This document shows, piece by piece, positions 23,050-30,362 of a stretch of 30,362 nucleotides of DNA. The translations under genes and the position numbers were made by a program. The notes under the pieces were generated by a model. The model saw only the letters and a program-made list of their open reading frames with translations. It was not told where the DNA came from and ran no database searches. Numbering within the stretch: position 1 is the stretch's first letter; each line of letters begins with the position of its first letter. Origin of the DNA: an uncultured Mailhella sp. (GTDB lineage Bacteria > Desulfobacterota > Desulfovibrionia > Desulfovibrionales > Desulfovibrionaceae); the NCBI GenBank assembly GCA_910578585.1, contig CAJTRG010000018.1, positions 1 through 30,362 of the forward strand, in the 5' to 3' direction.

Positions 23050-24801
23050 TTACACAGGAAAAATCATATTCTCAATATAGGCATCAGAAAAGCCTGCATG
23101 GCTGGAAAGCTCAATGTACTGCATTTTCTGTATCAGTTCCTTTACGCCTTCCTGAACATGGGCTTCCGTTACATAGCGCAGCGCGCCAAAACTTGCCCCG
23201 TTGCCCAGAACATGAACTTTATCCCCAAGTTCCTGAGGAATCAAACCAATCCGAACAGCACTTTCCTTGCGAAGTGCAGAGCCAAACCCACCGGCAAGAT
23301 ACAGTTTATTAATGTCAGCAAAGGAGAGTGATGCTTCTTTTAATAAAATCTCTATGCCTGCCCGTACAGCAGATTTTGCCAATTGCACTTCACGGATGTC
23401 CTTTTGAGAAAAATACACTTTATCTGTCAGATAAAAAGAATCATCGTGCATATACTTTGCAAATTCAGGAACATTTTCTTCCAAACGTCCTGTTTCATCA
23501 ACAATTCCTTTATCCAATAATAAAGCCAAAATATCTAAAACGCCAGAGCCGCAGATACCCTTGGCTTCGCCCTCTCCAATGGTTGTACAGGTAAAACCTT
23601 TTTCATCATCGCTGCAAACTTCAGCAATTGCACCTTTTTGCCCGGCCATGCCGCAGGAAAGCGTTGCACCTTCAAAGCAGGGGCCGGCTGCAGCAGAACA
23701 GGATAAAAATTTATTTTTATAAGAAAGGACAATTTCTGCATTGGTTCCCAGATCAATTAAAATAAAAGGCTCCTGCGGATGATGTGCATTTGCCGCCAAA
23801 AGGGAAGCAACAATATCTGCCCCGATATAAGAAGAAATACAAGGCATCAGATAACAAACAGCCTGTGAATGAATGCCCAGCTCCTCTGCATGCAGGCGCT
23901 GTGCATTTTGCAAAACAGGAATAAAGGGCGCTTTGCTGATAAATTCACCGGGAATACCGCAAAGCATGTGCATCATGGTTGTATTGCCTGTAAAAACGAT
24001 GAAATCCACATCTTCAAGATTATGTTTATGCAGTAATTGCTGCAATAATCTGTCTATTTGAGAGGTAATTGCGTGAAAAAGCGGATTTTCCCCTTTACAA
24101 CCATTACTTTGCCATTCCATTTCCGAGCGTATTCTGCTGATCACATCAGCCCCATAGGGAGCCTGTGCGTTTTGTTCGCCCACTGAGGCAAGAATTTCCC
24201 CGGTTGTGGTATTGATTAAACACACAGCAACTGTTGTTGTGCCAATATCAATAACAAGGCCATAGGAATTTTCATCCTTTCCCCAATTGATAAAACAGCT
24301 ATTTTCCACTGCTGCATAGTTAAACTCATCTGCGCGCAAGGCATAGGGAAGGCGTTTTAATTTGGAAAAATTCAGAAAATATGCATCAAGGGAGAGTGCG
24401 TCAAGCACACGCTGCAAATCCGGGCGCTGATCATCGAGCGTTGGTTCAGCAACGGTAACTTTCCGGCGCTTTATAAACGGATCAAAAACATAATCCATTG
24501 CACTGTATTGCGTTAGCACTTCCAGCTCATTTCTGCCTGGAATGGTTATTTCAAGATTTTCCTTAGCTTTTGTATAACAAGCCAAACGAAGACCCTGCGC
24601 AATTTTTTCTGAGCCTAAAAGATTAATTTCTTCCGTACAGGGTTTGGTAGAAGCATAAATAAGGCATTTCCCGCATTTTCCAACGCCACAGGGCAAAGCA
24701 AGCAAGCCGTTTTCCCGTAAAAGAGAAGAAACCGCCTCGCCTTCCTCACAGCTGAATGTTAAACGCTCATTTTGGGTATGTACATAAATCTGCACATTCA
24801 T
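23050..24801 (-). CDS. Ferredoxin-ASKHA corrinoid activation protein (RACo/RamA-like role)
   Basis: ATP-dependent reductive activator that returns inactive Co(II) corrinoid to Co(I). The protein has 583 residues from ATG 24801, which has AGAGG six bases upstream; an upstream extension would overlap DUF1638 coding. The N-terminal [2Fe-2S] ferredoxin domain has Cys38, Cys43, Cys46 and Cys55 (CGVGKCGKC). A linker follows, then an ASKHA ATPase domain beginning GLVIDIGTTTVAV (about 181-193), with GNTTMMHMLCG, FILIDLGTNAEIVL and LAGGFGSALRKESAVRIG. Archaeal RamA uses C-terminal [4Fe-4S] clusters instead, so this is the bacterial type. It sits between DUF1638 and mttB and should serve MttC. Confidence 0.88.
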   Translation of the reverse strand: MNVQIYVHTQNERLTFSCEEGEAVSSLLRENGLLALPCGVGKCGKCLIYASTKPCTEEINLLGSEKIAQGLRLACYTKAKENLEITIPGRNELEVLTQYSAMDYVFDPFIKRRKVTVAEPTLDDQRPDLQRVLDALSLDAYFLNFSKLKRLPYALRADEFNYAAVENSCFINWGKDENSYGLVIDIGTTTVAVCLINTTTGEILASVGEQNAQAPYGADVISRIRSEMEWQSNGCKGENPLFHAITSQIDRLLQQLLHKHNLEDVDFIVFTGNTTMMHMLCGIPGEFISKAPFIPVLQNAQRLHAEELGIHSQAVCYLMPCISSYIGADIVASLLAANAHHPQEPFILIDLGTNAEIVLSYKNKFLSCSAAAGPCFEGATLSCGMAGQKGAIAEVCSDDEKGFTCTTIGEGEAKGICGSGVLDILALLLDKGIVDETGRLEENVPEFAKYMHDDSFYLTDKVYFSQKDIREVQLAKSAVRAGIEILLKEASLSFADINKLYLAGGFGSALRKESAVRIGLIPQELGDKVHVLGNGASFGALRYVTEAHVQEGVKELIQKMQYIELSSHAGFSDAYIENMIFPV

Positions 24802-24802
24802 A

Positions 24803-25507
24803 TTATGCCTCTGCAATAACAATTTTACCATCGCCATTAATATCGATTGTTTTATGGGGCGGCACGCGCAAAAAGCGTTCGTCGTTTCCGCCTAAAAGGA
24901 GAGCTTTCAGAAAACTGTCCTTTCCATCAACAATACGAAAGGGCAACTTTGCGTCTTTTGCAACAAATTTTGCTTCCTGCAATAATTCTTCACGTTCCAG
25001 AATGTTTGGCCACTCAATGAAACAGGCATTGGTGTAATGCTGGAGCCACAAGGCTTCCTGTTCCATCAAATAAAGAGCATTATCCAGTCCATACAACTCT
25101 TCATACTCTTTTTGTCTTTTCTCTCTGTTGCGGATAAAATTCAATTGTGAATACCGCAGCCAGCCGGGGCTTAGCCAAAACGTGCTTCCGTTTTGCGAGA
25201 GTATTCCCGCCTCCTGCTGGTCACAGCCAAGCAAGAGGGGGATACAATCGTGAATACTTGGGATAATCAATGTCGCATGCTTTGAGGTAAGCCCATATAA
25301 ACCTTTTCCGCATAAGCCATAACCAAGTATTATCTCAGGAACATTTTGCTGCTCAAGCTCATCAACTTTTTGTTGAAGAGTTTTTCGCAACTCATCAGGA
25401 GTATCATGTAACCCTTGTTCTATGAAATGTATTTGAGGTGAAACTCCTGTCTCAGCAATAATTTTTTCAATTTCAAGCCGTAAAACTTCACAACAAATAC
25501 AATGCAT
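24803..25507 (-). CDS. DUF1638 family protein
   Basis: A 234-residue protein matching what I know of the DUF1638 family, which is repeatedly found near methylamine and other corrinoid methyltransferase genes and has no settled function. The N-terminus is Cys-rich (MHCICCEVLRLEIE). Conserved-looking stretches include EIILGYGLCGKGLYGLTSKH, IPSIHDCIPLLLG and STFWLSPGW. I start at ATG 25507 with AAGGA six bases upstream; a TTG six bases further up is less likely. It sits between mttC and the activator gene, with only one base separating its stop from the next start, so a role in corrinoid loading, repair or activation is plausible but unproven. Confidence 0.75.
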   Translation of the reverse strand: MHCICCEVLRLEIEKIIAETGVSPQIHFIEQGLHDTPDELRKTLQQKVDELEQQNVPEIILGYGLCGKGLYGLTSKHATLIIPSIHDCIPLLLGCDQQEAGILSQNGSTFWLSPGWLRYSQLNFIRNREKRQKEYEELYGLDNALYLMEQEALWLQHYTNACFIEWPNILEREELLQEAKFVAKDAKLPFRIVDGKDSFLKALLLGGNDERFLRVPPHKTIDINGDGKIVIAEA

Positions 25508-25526
25508 ATACAATCCTTAATGGATA

Positions 25527-26177
25527 TTAAGCGTGCATAGCTGCACAAACTTCAACAGCTTTTTCAGCAGCAGTAGAAGCATCTGGAGTATAGAAATCAG
25601 CACCAATAGAATCACAGAAAGCCTGGTTCAATGGAGCGCCGCCAACCATAACTTTTACTTTGCCCTTCAATTCAGGATCAGCTTCAACGCCTTTTACAAC
25701 GTCTTTAATGTGAACCATGGTGGTGGTCAGCAATGCTGAGCAGGCAATAATGTCAGCATTATGTTTTTTAGCAGCTTCAAGATATTTTGCAGGAGCAACG
25801 CTGTTGCCAAGGTCGATAACGTTCAGACCCTTTGATTCCATCATCATACGAACAAGGTTTTTACCGATATCATGGAGGTCGTCTTTAATAGTACCGATAA
25901 CGACAGTACCTTTTGATTCCATTTGTTCGCCAACGAGGAGAGGACGCAAAACATTGGTACCTGCTGCCATAGCACGTGCAGCAATAAGAACTTCAGGAAT
26001 AAAGATATCATTGTTTTTGAAACGTTCGCCAATAATATCCATACCTGGCATAAGGCCTTCGTTCAAAATGGTAAGAGGTGCAACACCTTCTTCAAGAGCT
26101 TTTTTGGTAAGATCTTCAACTTCTTTCATTTTACCTTTTTGAAGCTTTTCAGAAATTTCTTGTAAAATAGCACTCAT
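25527..26177 (-). CDS. mttC: Trimethylamine corrinoid protein MttC
   Basis: Corrinoid carrier of 216 residues that shuttles the methyl group between MttB and the second methyltransferase. The N-terminal four-helix cap (MSAILQEISEKLQKGKMKEV onward) precedes the B12-binding Rossmann domain. The cobalt-ligand motif DLHDIG is at residues 100-105, with His102 as the lower axial ligand. SALLTTTMVHIKDVV and GGAPLNQAFCDSIGADFYT are standard for the family. AAAGGAG sits six bases before the ATG. Position in an operon with mttB makes the TMA assignment likely, although by sequence alone it could serve another methylamine. Confidence 0.9.
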   Translation of the reverse strand: MSAILQEISEKLQKGKMKEVEDLTKKALEEGVAPLTILNEGLMPGMDIIGERFKNNDIFIPEVLIAARAMAAGTNVLRPLLVGEQMESKGTVVIGTIKDDLHDIGKNLVRMMMESKGLNVIDLGNSVAPAKYLEAAKKHNADIIACSALLTTTMVHIKDVVKGVEADPELKGKVKVMVGGAPLNQAFCDSIGADFYTPDASTAAEKAVEVCAAMHA

Positions 26178-26180
26178 GAT

Positions 26181-27077
26181 TTACTCCTTTGCGGACAGTA
26201 CAATATTTTTGTCCTGCAATATGTTAATAATTTTTTTAGATGTTCCCTGCATACAAATAACAGTGAGTGGGACATCCATATCAGCGGTACGTTTTTCAAT
26301 GGTTCTGCCTGTATCTGATATAAACCAGCTGCCGTTATCTGTATTGACCATTCCTTTTACCCGAAGCACTTCTTCATGGGCTTCCAAGACTGCAATCAAT
26401 TCTTCTGCTGAGCTGACTTTTGAAGTAATCACAAAGCTGTCAGGTCTGGTTTCAGGGGTATTGAAACTAAACGCAAACGCCTTGCAGGCTCTTTTGGGAA
26501 GTGTATCTAATGCAATTTGCCCATTATAAGAAAGTATCACTGGTAAATCGGGCTGTTTTGATGAAATATAATCTTTTGCTTTATTAATTTCTATAGCATC
26601 GGCTAAGTCGCATTTAGTAATCACTGCCACTGTGGCTGACGCTAACTGCCGGGGAATAACCTCAAGCACAGAAGCTAATTTCAAGCTTTTTACAGGGTCA
26701 AAAAGACAAATAGTTGAGGTATGGTCAAAAAATTTGTCAAGGCCGGACAAGGATAACATTTTATCAATACTGGAAGGGTCTGACATGCCGGACGCTTCAA
26801 CGATCACTAAATCTTCTTCACGTTTGCTCATTTCAATCATGGAAGTGACAAAGGATTCGCGAAGGCAGGCACAGAAAACAGAACCGCCGCCAATTTCAAC
26901 AACCATACCGTTATCCACACCATCTTGGCGTAAAATTGCACCATCCACAGGAATTTCACCAAAATCATTCAATAATACGGCAACTTTTCTTGTTGCACAT
27001 AATTTCAAAAGATTTCGCAAAACAGTAGTTTTTCCACTGCCTAAAAACCCTGATAAAATGATAAGCTCTTTACGCAT
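26181..27077 (-). CDS. CobW/G3E-family GTPase
   Basis: A 298-residue P-loop GTPase of the metal-chaperone (COG0523) group. Walker A is LSGFLGSGKTT (8-18), followed by the NDFGE switch (37-41), a metal-site-like FCAC (Cys69, Cys71; the usual CxCC lacks its last Cys here), EASGMSDPSSI as the Walker B region and TKCDLAD as the base-recognition motif. The C-terminal domain ends LQDKNIVLSAKE. In the operon between the UroD-type methyltransferase and MttC, it may deliver cobalt or the corrinoid, or load zinc into the methyltransferase. This is inference from family and position. Confidence 0.85.
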   Translation of the reverse strand: MRKELIILSGFLGSGKTTVLRNLLKLCATRKVAVLLNDFGEIPVDGAILRQDGVDNGMVVEIGGGSVFCACLRESFVTSMIEMSKREEDLVIVEASGMSDPSSIDKMLSLSGLDKFFDHTSTICLFDPVKSLKLASVLEVIPRQLASATVAVITKCDLADAIEINKAKDYISSKQPDLPVILSYNGQIALDTLPKRACKAFAFSFNTPETRPDSFVITSKVSSAEELIAVLEAHEEVLRVKGMVNTDNGSWFISDTGRTIEKRTADMDVPLTVICMQGTSKKIINILQDKNIVLSAKE

Positions 27078-27107
27078 TGCCTTTACCCTGATGTATTTCT
27101 GGAAGTT

Positions 27108-28466
27108 TTACTTTTTAATTTTTGCTAAAACTTCGTCGATTTCTTCTTTAATGGTTTCTACTGGAGGAATAAGAGAAACGTGGCAAACCTTGCCGTGAAC
27201 AAGCAGGCTTGGCAGGTTGGAAATTTCTTTCTTCTTCATGAAGGAAAGACTTTCCGGACGCATGATGGAACGTTCAACAACTTTTACCTTATCGCCATAG
27301 CCCTTTGCTGCAGCTTCTGCTGCTGCAACCATATAACCGCAGGCAGCACAGGTCTTGGAATCAATGGTAACTGCTTCAAGAAGCACATAATCAAGATTAT
27401 CATAATCGGGCATTTCGATTTCAGGCAAGTTTTCAACAGCCACATAGCTTTCCAATGCCTTTCTGACAACTTCAGGGTTACGTACTGCTTCGCCAACACC
27501 AATAAGGTTTGCAGCAGGAGCGTCAAATGGAACGTCACAGCCCGGAGCCAAAATAAATCTGTGGGTTCCGAGTTTATCCATCAAATCCAATGCTTCTTTC
27601 TGGTTGTCTTGCTGGGTGCCGAGAAGCATGGTAATGGTGAGCTGCAAGTTGCCTGAAATAGTAATATTGTAGCTGTCAGTAATTTTCTTTGCTTCAACAA
27701 TATTTACGTTTTCGTCGATAGCAATGCAGTCTGGGTGAGTTTCACACATTGGTGTAATATTCTTGGTTGCGTCGCCGCAAACGAAGAAAGAAGTAGGAGT
27801 ATTTTTTGAACGGACAAATTCAAAGAATTTTGAATATGGTTCGGTCAAAAATGTTTCAAACATATCCGGAGAAATTTGAGATACCAACGGGTCAACAGCA
27901 GCGATAATATCACAGCCTGCTTCAATGTAATATGCTGCTACATCTTGAACAACTTCTGCACAATAATTGACAAGAGCTTTTACATTGTCTTCATTATCGT
28001 ACATGTCCATGAAAATATTGGTTCCACGCAAGTGTGATGCTAAGGTAAATGGGCCGCAAACCAAGCCGTACATGGCGATTTCAGGATTAGCAGCTTTAAA
28101 GCGTCTCATAACATCGAGAATAAGTGGAATTCTGCCTTCATCTTTAGATATTTTTTTACTTGGAATTGCAAATTCATCTGAAAGAGGGTGAGAGCAAACA
28201 GTAGGAGGAGTGTTATCATACCAAGCAAGTTCACAGCCTAAAATTTCCGCTTCGACTTGAAGGTCGAACATAGGAGTCATACCATCAGGCTTGTATTGCT
28301 TTTCTGCTTCAATGCAGCATTCAAACAACTTGTCAGCATTTTGAAACATTTCCTGAGCAGTATATCCTTTCAAATTTGCAATTTGTGATCCCGTATAAGG
28401 AACCCAAGGACAACGTTCAACTGGATTTCCCTTAAGAACCTCCAAAATCAATTGTTTCCCATTCAT
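27108..28466 (-). CDS. MtbA/UroD-family methyltransferase fused to a thioredoxin-like domain
   Basis: First gene of the TMA operon, 452 residues. Residues 1 to about 345 form a UroD-type barrel as in MtaA, MtbA and CmuA, which move methyl groups from corrinoid proteins to a thiol such as coenzyme M. The zinc site in MtbA is HxC plus a distant Cys. Here the position reads FVCGD (Phe228, Cys230) with Cys310 in LAPGCDVPFD, so the His is missing. About 360-452 add a thioredoxin-like domain with CAAC at Cys373-Cys376 and cis-Pro-like LPSLLVHG. MtbA itself is about 340 residues, so this is a fusion. Start ATG 28466 has GGAG six bases upstream; a TTG two codons earlier is possible. The methyl acceptor (folate, coenzyme M or another thiol) is not known. 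Confidence 0.85.
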   Translation of the reverse strand: MNGKQLILEVLKGNPVERCPWVPYTGSQIANLKGYTAQEMFQNADKLFECCIEAEKQYKPDGMTPMFDLQVEAEILGCELAWYDNTPPTVCSHPLSDEFAIPSKKISKDEGRIPLILDVMRRFKAANPEIAMYGLVCGPFTLASHLRGTNIFMDMYDNEDNVKALVNYCAEVVQDVAAYYIEAGCDIIAAVDPLVSQISPDMFETFLTEPYSKFFEFVRSKNTPTSFFVCGDATKNITPMCETHPDCIAIDENVNIVEAKKITDSYNITISGNLQLTITMLLGTQQDNQKEALDLMDKLGTHRFILAPGCDVPFDAPAANLIGVGEAVRNPEVVRKALESYVAVENLPEIEMPDYDNLDYVLLEAVTIDSKTCAACGYMVAAAEAAAKGYGDKVKVVERSIMRPESLSFMKKKEISNLPSLLVHGKVCHVSLIPPVETIKEEIDEVLAKIKK

Positions 28467-28487
28467 GAGCAACTCCTTGTATGGAAC

Positions 28488-28505
28488 TTAGGGAAAATAC
28501 CCTAA
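28488..28505. promoter_or_regulatory. Hairpin in the leader of the TMA operon
   Basis: TTAGGG-AAAATA-CCCTAA lies 22 bases upstream of the first start codon, next to CCCC/GGGG bases. It may influence translation or mRNA stability. No cobalamin riboswitch sequence was recognised in this leader. Confidence 0.35.
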
Positions 28506-28618
28506 ACCCCATTTGTGAAAAAAATATCTTTTAATGTAAAAATTTAAAAAAAGAACCCTAGCCGATCAATTTTTTATTTGTCTTCTTAAAATCGCTGTAT
28601 AGTCGAAAAAAAAATTTA

Positions 28619-28637
28619 TTTCTATAGCGCAGGCTAA
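28619..28637 (-). promoter_or_regulatory. Shared promoter/operator element, copy B
   Basis: The minus strand reads TTAGCCTGCGCTATAGAAA, 152 bp before the MtbA-like start. It matches copy A (10793-10811) at 17 of 19 positions with the same orientation to its gene. The core TAGC-N4-GCTA is palindromic, and TATAGA may be the -10 box. If transcription starts here, the operon has a leader of about 145 bases. Confidence 0.55.
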
Positions 28638-29098
28638 GTGGAGTGAAGAAAATTCAATTTTTTTTGAGGGGCAAATTTTATAGACAATATATTGATTTTA
28701 TTTATAAAACAGACATGTAAAAAATTACGTCTTTAAAAAAATTTTTTTTCACAATATTAATTTTTTTAAAACTGCAATTTTTTCTTTTCACGATTTTTAA
28801 GCAAAAATTCTTAAAAAATTTTTTTAAAAAATACTTTTTTTTTAACTTAAAAAATCTTAAAAAAATTTAATTTTTGCAAAAAAAAATTAATTTTAAGGAA
28901 AAAAATTTCAAAAAATACTTCTTAATATTTATTTTAATGTCCGCTTGCCTGTACTCTTAACCTGCCCCGTTAGAACGCGTTAAAAGTCTTCTCTTTGCGT
29001 TTTTTGTATCAGTCGTATCCAACAGCGGTTATTATAAATAATCGCTAAAAAACCAAATCTGCAAAGAATTTAAAATCTTTTCCAAAAAACAGCAAAAA
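28638..29098. other. AT-rich non-coding region upstream of the TMA operon
   Basis: No gene is visible in either direction. Bases about 28660-28935 consist almost wholly of A and T runs, many of four to eight bases in a row. Such DNA is likely curved and could bind nucleoid proteins or hold UP-elements. A hairpin AGCGGTTATT-ATA-AATAATCGCT lies at 29024-29046; it has no T-tract on the useful side. Bases 28940-29020 are more mixed but hold nothing I can name. Confidence 0.6.
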
Positions 29099-29130
29099 AA
29101 AAGACCGACCCATTGCTGAGCCAGTCTTTT
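29092..29130 (-). terminator. Rho-independent terminator of dctP
   Basis: On the minus strand AAAAGACTGGCTCA and TGGGTCGGTCTTTT form a 14-pair stem (three G-T wobbles) around a GCAA tetraloop, followed by a run of T. It lies 20 bases behind the dctP stop, so dctP is not co-transcribed with a downstream transporter gene. Confidence 0.9.
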
Positions 29131-29150
29131 ATAAACGTATCTAATTGAAA

Positions 29151-30146
29151 TTAGATTTCCGGTTTGCCGCAGGCTTTGAGATACATATTAACAGCATCAC
29201 GACCGCCAACAAAGTCCATCATTTCTGTCCAAACTTTTTCAAATGCAGCCTTTTTCCATACTTCTTCGTCTTTCAATTGAGAAACTACAACGCCTTGAGC
29301 AATAATATCTTCTTTTGCAGCTTGAGCTTCTTTGATTTGGTATTCTAATACTGCCTTTTGAGCGAGTTGTCCGCCTTCAATAATGAGGGCTTGCAATTTT
29401 GGATCCAATTTCTTGAAAACTCTTTCACTCATAACCATTGGCTGCAATTGGTATGTATAGTGAACTTCTGAAAGATATTTTTGGTTGGCTTCGATGAATT
29501 TGTTAGCACGGAAACCAATATAACCATAGCATTGACCGTCTACAACGCCTTGTTGGAGAGCTGTAAAGGTTTCTGCCCAGGAAATAGGGGTTGGGCTGCC
29601 GCCGAATGCTTTATAAGCAGCAATAAGCACAGCTGATTGAGGAACACGGAATTTAAGGTCTTTAATGTCGTCAATGGTTTCAATTGGGTGCTTTGAGTTA
29701 GAAATATAACGGAAGTCAGTATAGGTCCAGGTCAAAATACGGAAACCAACTTCTGTTGCATATTTATTTAAAATTTCAGCAGGAGCACCATTAGTACCAA
29801 CTACAACTTCATCAAGGTTTGAGAAGAGGTAAGGCAGGGTAAGGATACCAAGTTTGCTTTGGAAAGGTACGATGTTAGCGATACCTGCAATAGCAATGGG
29901 CAGGGTTCCTTTTTGAACGTTTCTTAAACATTCGGTTTCATCGCCTAAAGAAGCATTGTAAAATACTTCAACTTTTACTTCACCGTTGGTTTTTTCTTCA
30001 ATAAATTTTTTGAAAGTATTACCAACAACACCCATTTCTGAATCTTCCGGGTCACCAGCAGCAACATTGAGTGTCAAAGCTTGTGCGCTTGTTGTCCAAA
30101 GGAAACAAGAAGCAACCAAGGCCAAAGCCAATTTGAAAGGTTTCAT
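29151..30146 (-). CDS. dctP: TRAP transporter substrate-binding protein DctP
   Basis: Periplasmic binding protein of 331 residues for a TRAP (secondary, Na+-driven) importer. It starts at ATG 30146 with GGAGG seven bases upstream; a longer frame to 30203 has no such site. The signal peptide MKPFKLALALVASCFLWTTS is cleaved after SAQA. The DctP core includes FYNASLGDETECLRNVQKGT, LKFRVPQSAVLIAAYKAFGG with the carboxylate-binding Arg, and SWAETFTALQQGVVDGQCYG. No small or large membrane subunit (DctQ, DctM) adjoins on the downstream side, and 216 bp upstream contain no gene, so it may be an orphan or have its partners beyond the window. Substrates of the family are mostly carboxylates and sulfonates; this one is unknown. 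Confidence 0.9.
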   Translation of the reverse strand: MKPFKLALALVASCFLWTTSAQALTLNVAAGDPEDSEMGVVGNTFKKFIEEKTNGEVKVEVFYNASLGDETECLRNVQKGTLPIAIAGIANIVPFQSKLGILTLPYLFSNLDEVVVGTNGAPAEILNKYATEVGFRILTWTYTDFRYISNSKHPIETIDDIKDLKFRVPQSAVLIAAYKAFGGSPTPISWAETFTALQQGVVDGQCYGYIGFRANKFIEANQKYLSEVHYTYQLQPMVMSERVFKKLDPKLQALIIEGGQLAQKAVLEYQIKEAQAAKEDIIAQGVVVSQLKDEEVWKKAAFEKVWTEMMDFVGGRDAVNMYLKACGKPEI

Positions 30147-30170
30147 AAAGCCTCCAAAATAATGTTTTTG

Positions 30171-30192
30171 TACTATAAAAACTTTTATAGTA
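30171..30192. promoter_or_regulatory. Palindrome TACTATAAAA/TTTTATAGTA upstream of dctP
   Basis: Ten-base arms around AC, centred about 35 bases before the dctP start. It could be an operator or a leader hairpin, and it overlaps a TATAAA that may be a -10 box. Confidence 0.4.
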
Positions 30193-30230
30193 TTTTGTCC
30201 CATACTTACATCAGGAAAAAATTATTTTCA

Positions 30231-30254
30231 ATATCATAGACTAAGTCTTGATAT
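30231..30254. promoter_or_regulatory. Inverted repeat ATATCA-AGACT upstream of dctP
   Basis: ATATCA-T-AGACT and AGTCT-TGATAT are complementary except for one bulged T, around a single A. The spacing of about 85 bases before the start codon would suit an activator site. The cognate regulator is not identified. Confidence 0.35.
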
Positions 30255-30362
30255 AGCAAATACATTTCTTTCTGAAAGACTATGGAAATTTTATACAGAT
30301 CTAAAAATGTAATGCCCCCCATAAGTCAAGCAACTTTTAAGAGAGTATTTTGATTTTTTGTA

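Noticed and set aside
28467..28640. A cobalamin riboswitch ahead of the corrinoid methyltransferase operon
   Set aside because: I looked for the conserved B12-box (GCCACTG-like) and the multi-stem core and saw neither in this AT-rich leader.
1..30362. CRISPR arrays, transposases, integrases, rRNA genes or other tRNAs
   Set aside because: No regularly spaced repeats, no transposase or integrase signature and no further tRNA-like clover-leaf was recognised by eye. The only tRNA I can support is tRNA-Pyl.

Overview
The window most likely comes from a low-GC, strictly anaerobic Desulfobacterota bacterium, with Desulfovibrionaceae related to Bilophila or Taurinivorans as the best guess. This placement is inferred from gene content: a pyrrolysine (Pyl) cassette with split PylS, a corrinoid trimethylamine (TMA) methyltransferase operon, menaquinone synthesis, a TRAP binding protein, and Desulfovibrio-like palindromic intergenic repeats. 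No rRNA gene is present to confirm it.

Layout. Bases 1-391 hold palindromic intergenic DNA. Next is a plus-strand livHMGF ABC transporter operon (392-3801) with no binding-protein gene, closed by a terminator. From 4062 to 10265 the minus strand carries copA, comEC, a hypothetical gene and menA, packed tightly in that transcriptional order. The copper chaperone copZ (10508-10699) diverges from copA. A plus-strand pseudogene of the B12-dependent methionine synthase activation type (10863-11188) follows. The Pyl cassette runs on the minus strand from 15509 to 11203 in the order pylT, pylSn, pylSc, pylB, pylC, pylD. Two tandem Crp/Fnr-like regulators (15630-17002) diverge from it. A minus-strand cassette (21279-17103) encodes a NitT/TauT-type ABC transporter, a BioB/PylB-like radical SAM protein and a TrmO-like methyltransferase. 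The TMA operon runs on the minus strand from 28466 to 21456: MtbA-like methyltransferase with a C-terminal thioredoxin-like domain, CobW-like GTPase, corrinoid protein MttC, DUF1638 protein, ferredoxin-ASKHA corrinoid activator, and MttB. An AT-rich intergenic region and a dctP gene with its own terminator close the window.

How the genes work together. mttB is one gene of 507 codons including the stop. It is interrupted in frame by TAG at codon 327, inside the MttB active-site signature, and the Pyl cassette supplies both the residue and its CUA-decoding tRNA. MttB should move one methyl group from TMA to MttC. The ferredoxin-ASKHA protein should re-reduce inactive Co(II) corrinoid. The UroD-family protein should pass the methyl group on to an unidentified acceptor. 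No dimethylamine or monomethylamine methyltransferase and no TMA permease is visible here.

Main points of interest. A 19-bp element (17 of 19 positions identical) lies upstream of both the TMA operon and the decayed activation-protein gene, suggesting one regulon. The MtbA-like protein lacks the usual zinc-binding histidine and carries an extra CxxC domain. One of the Crp-like genes beside the Pyl cassette is the only gene here that ends in TAG.
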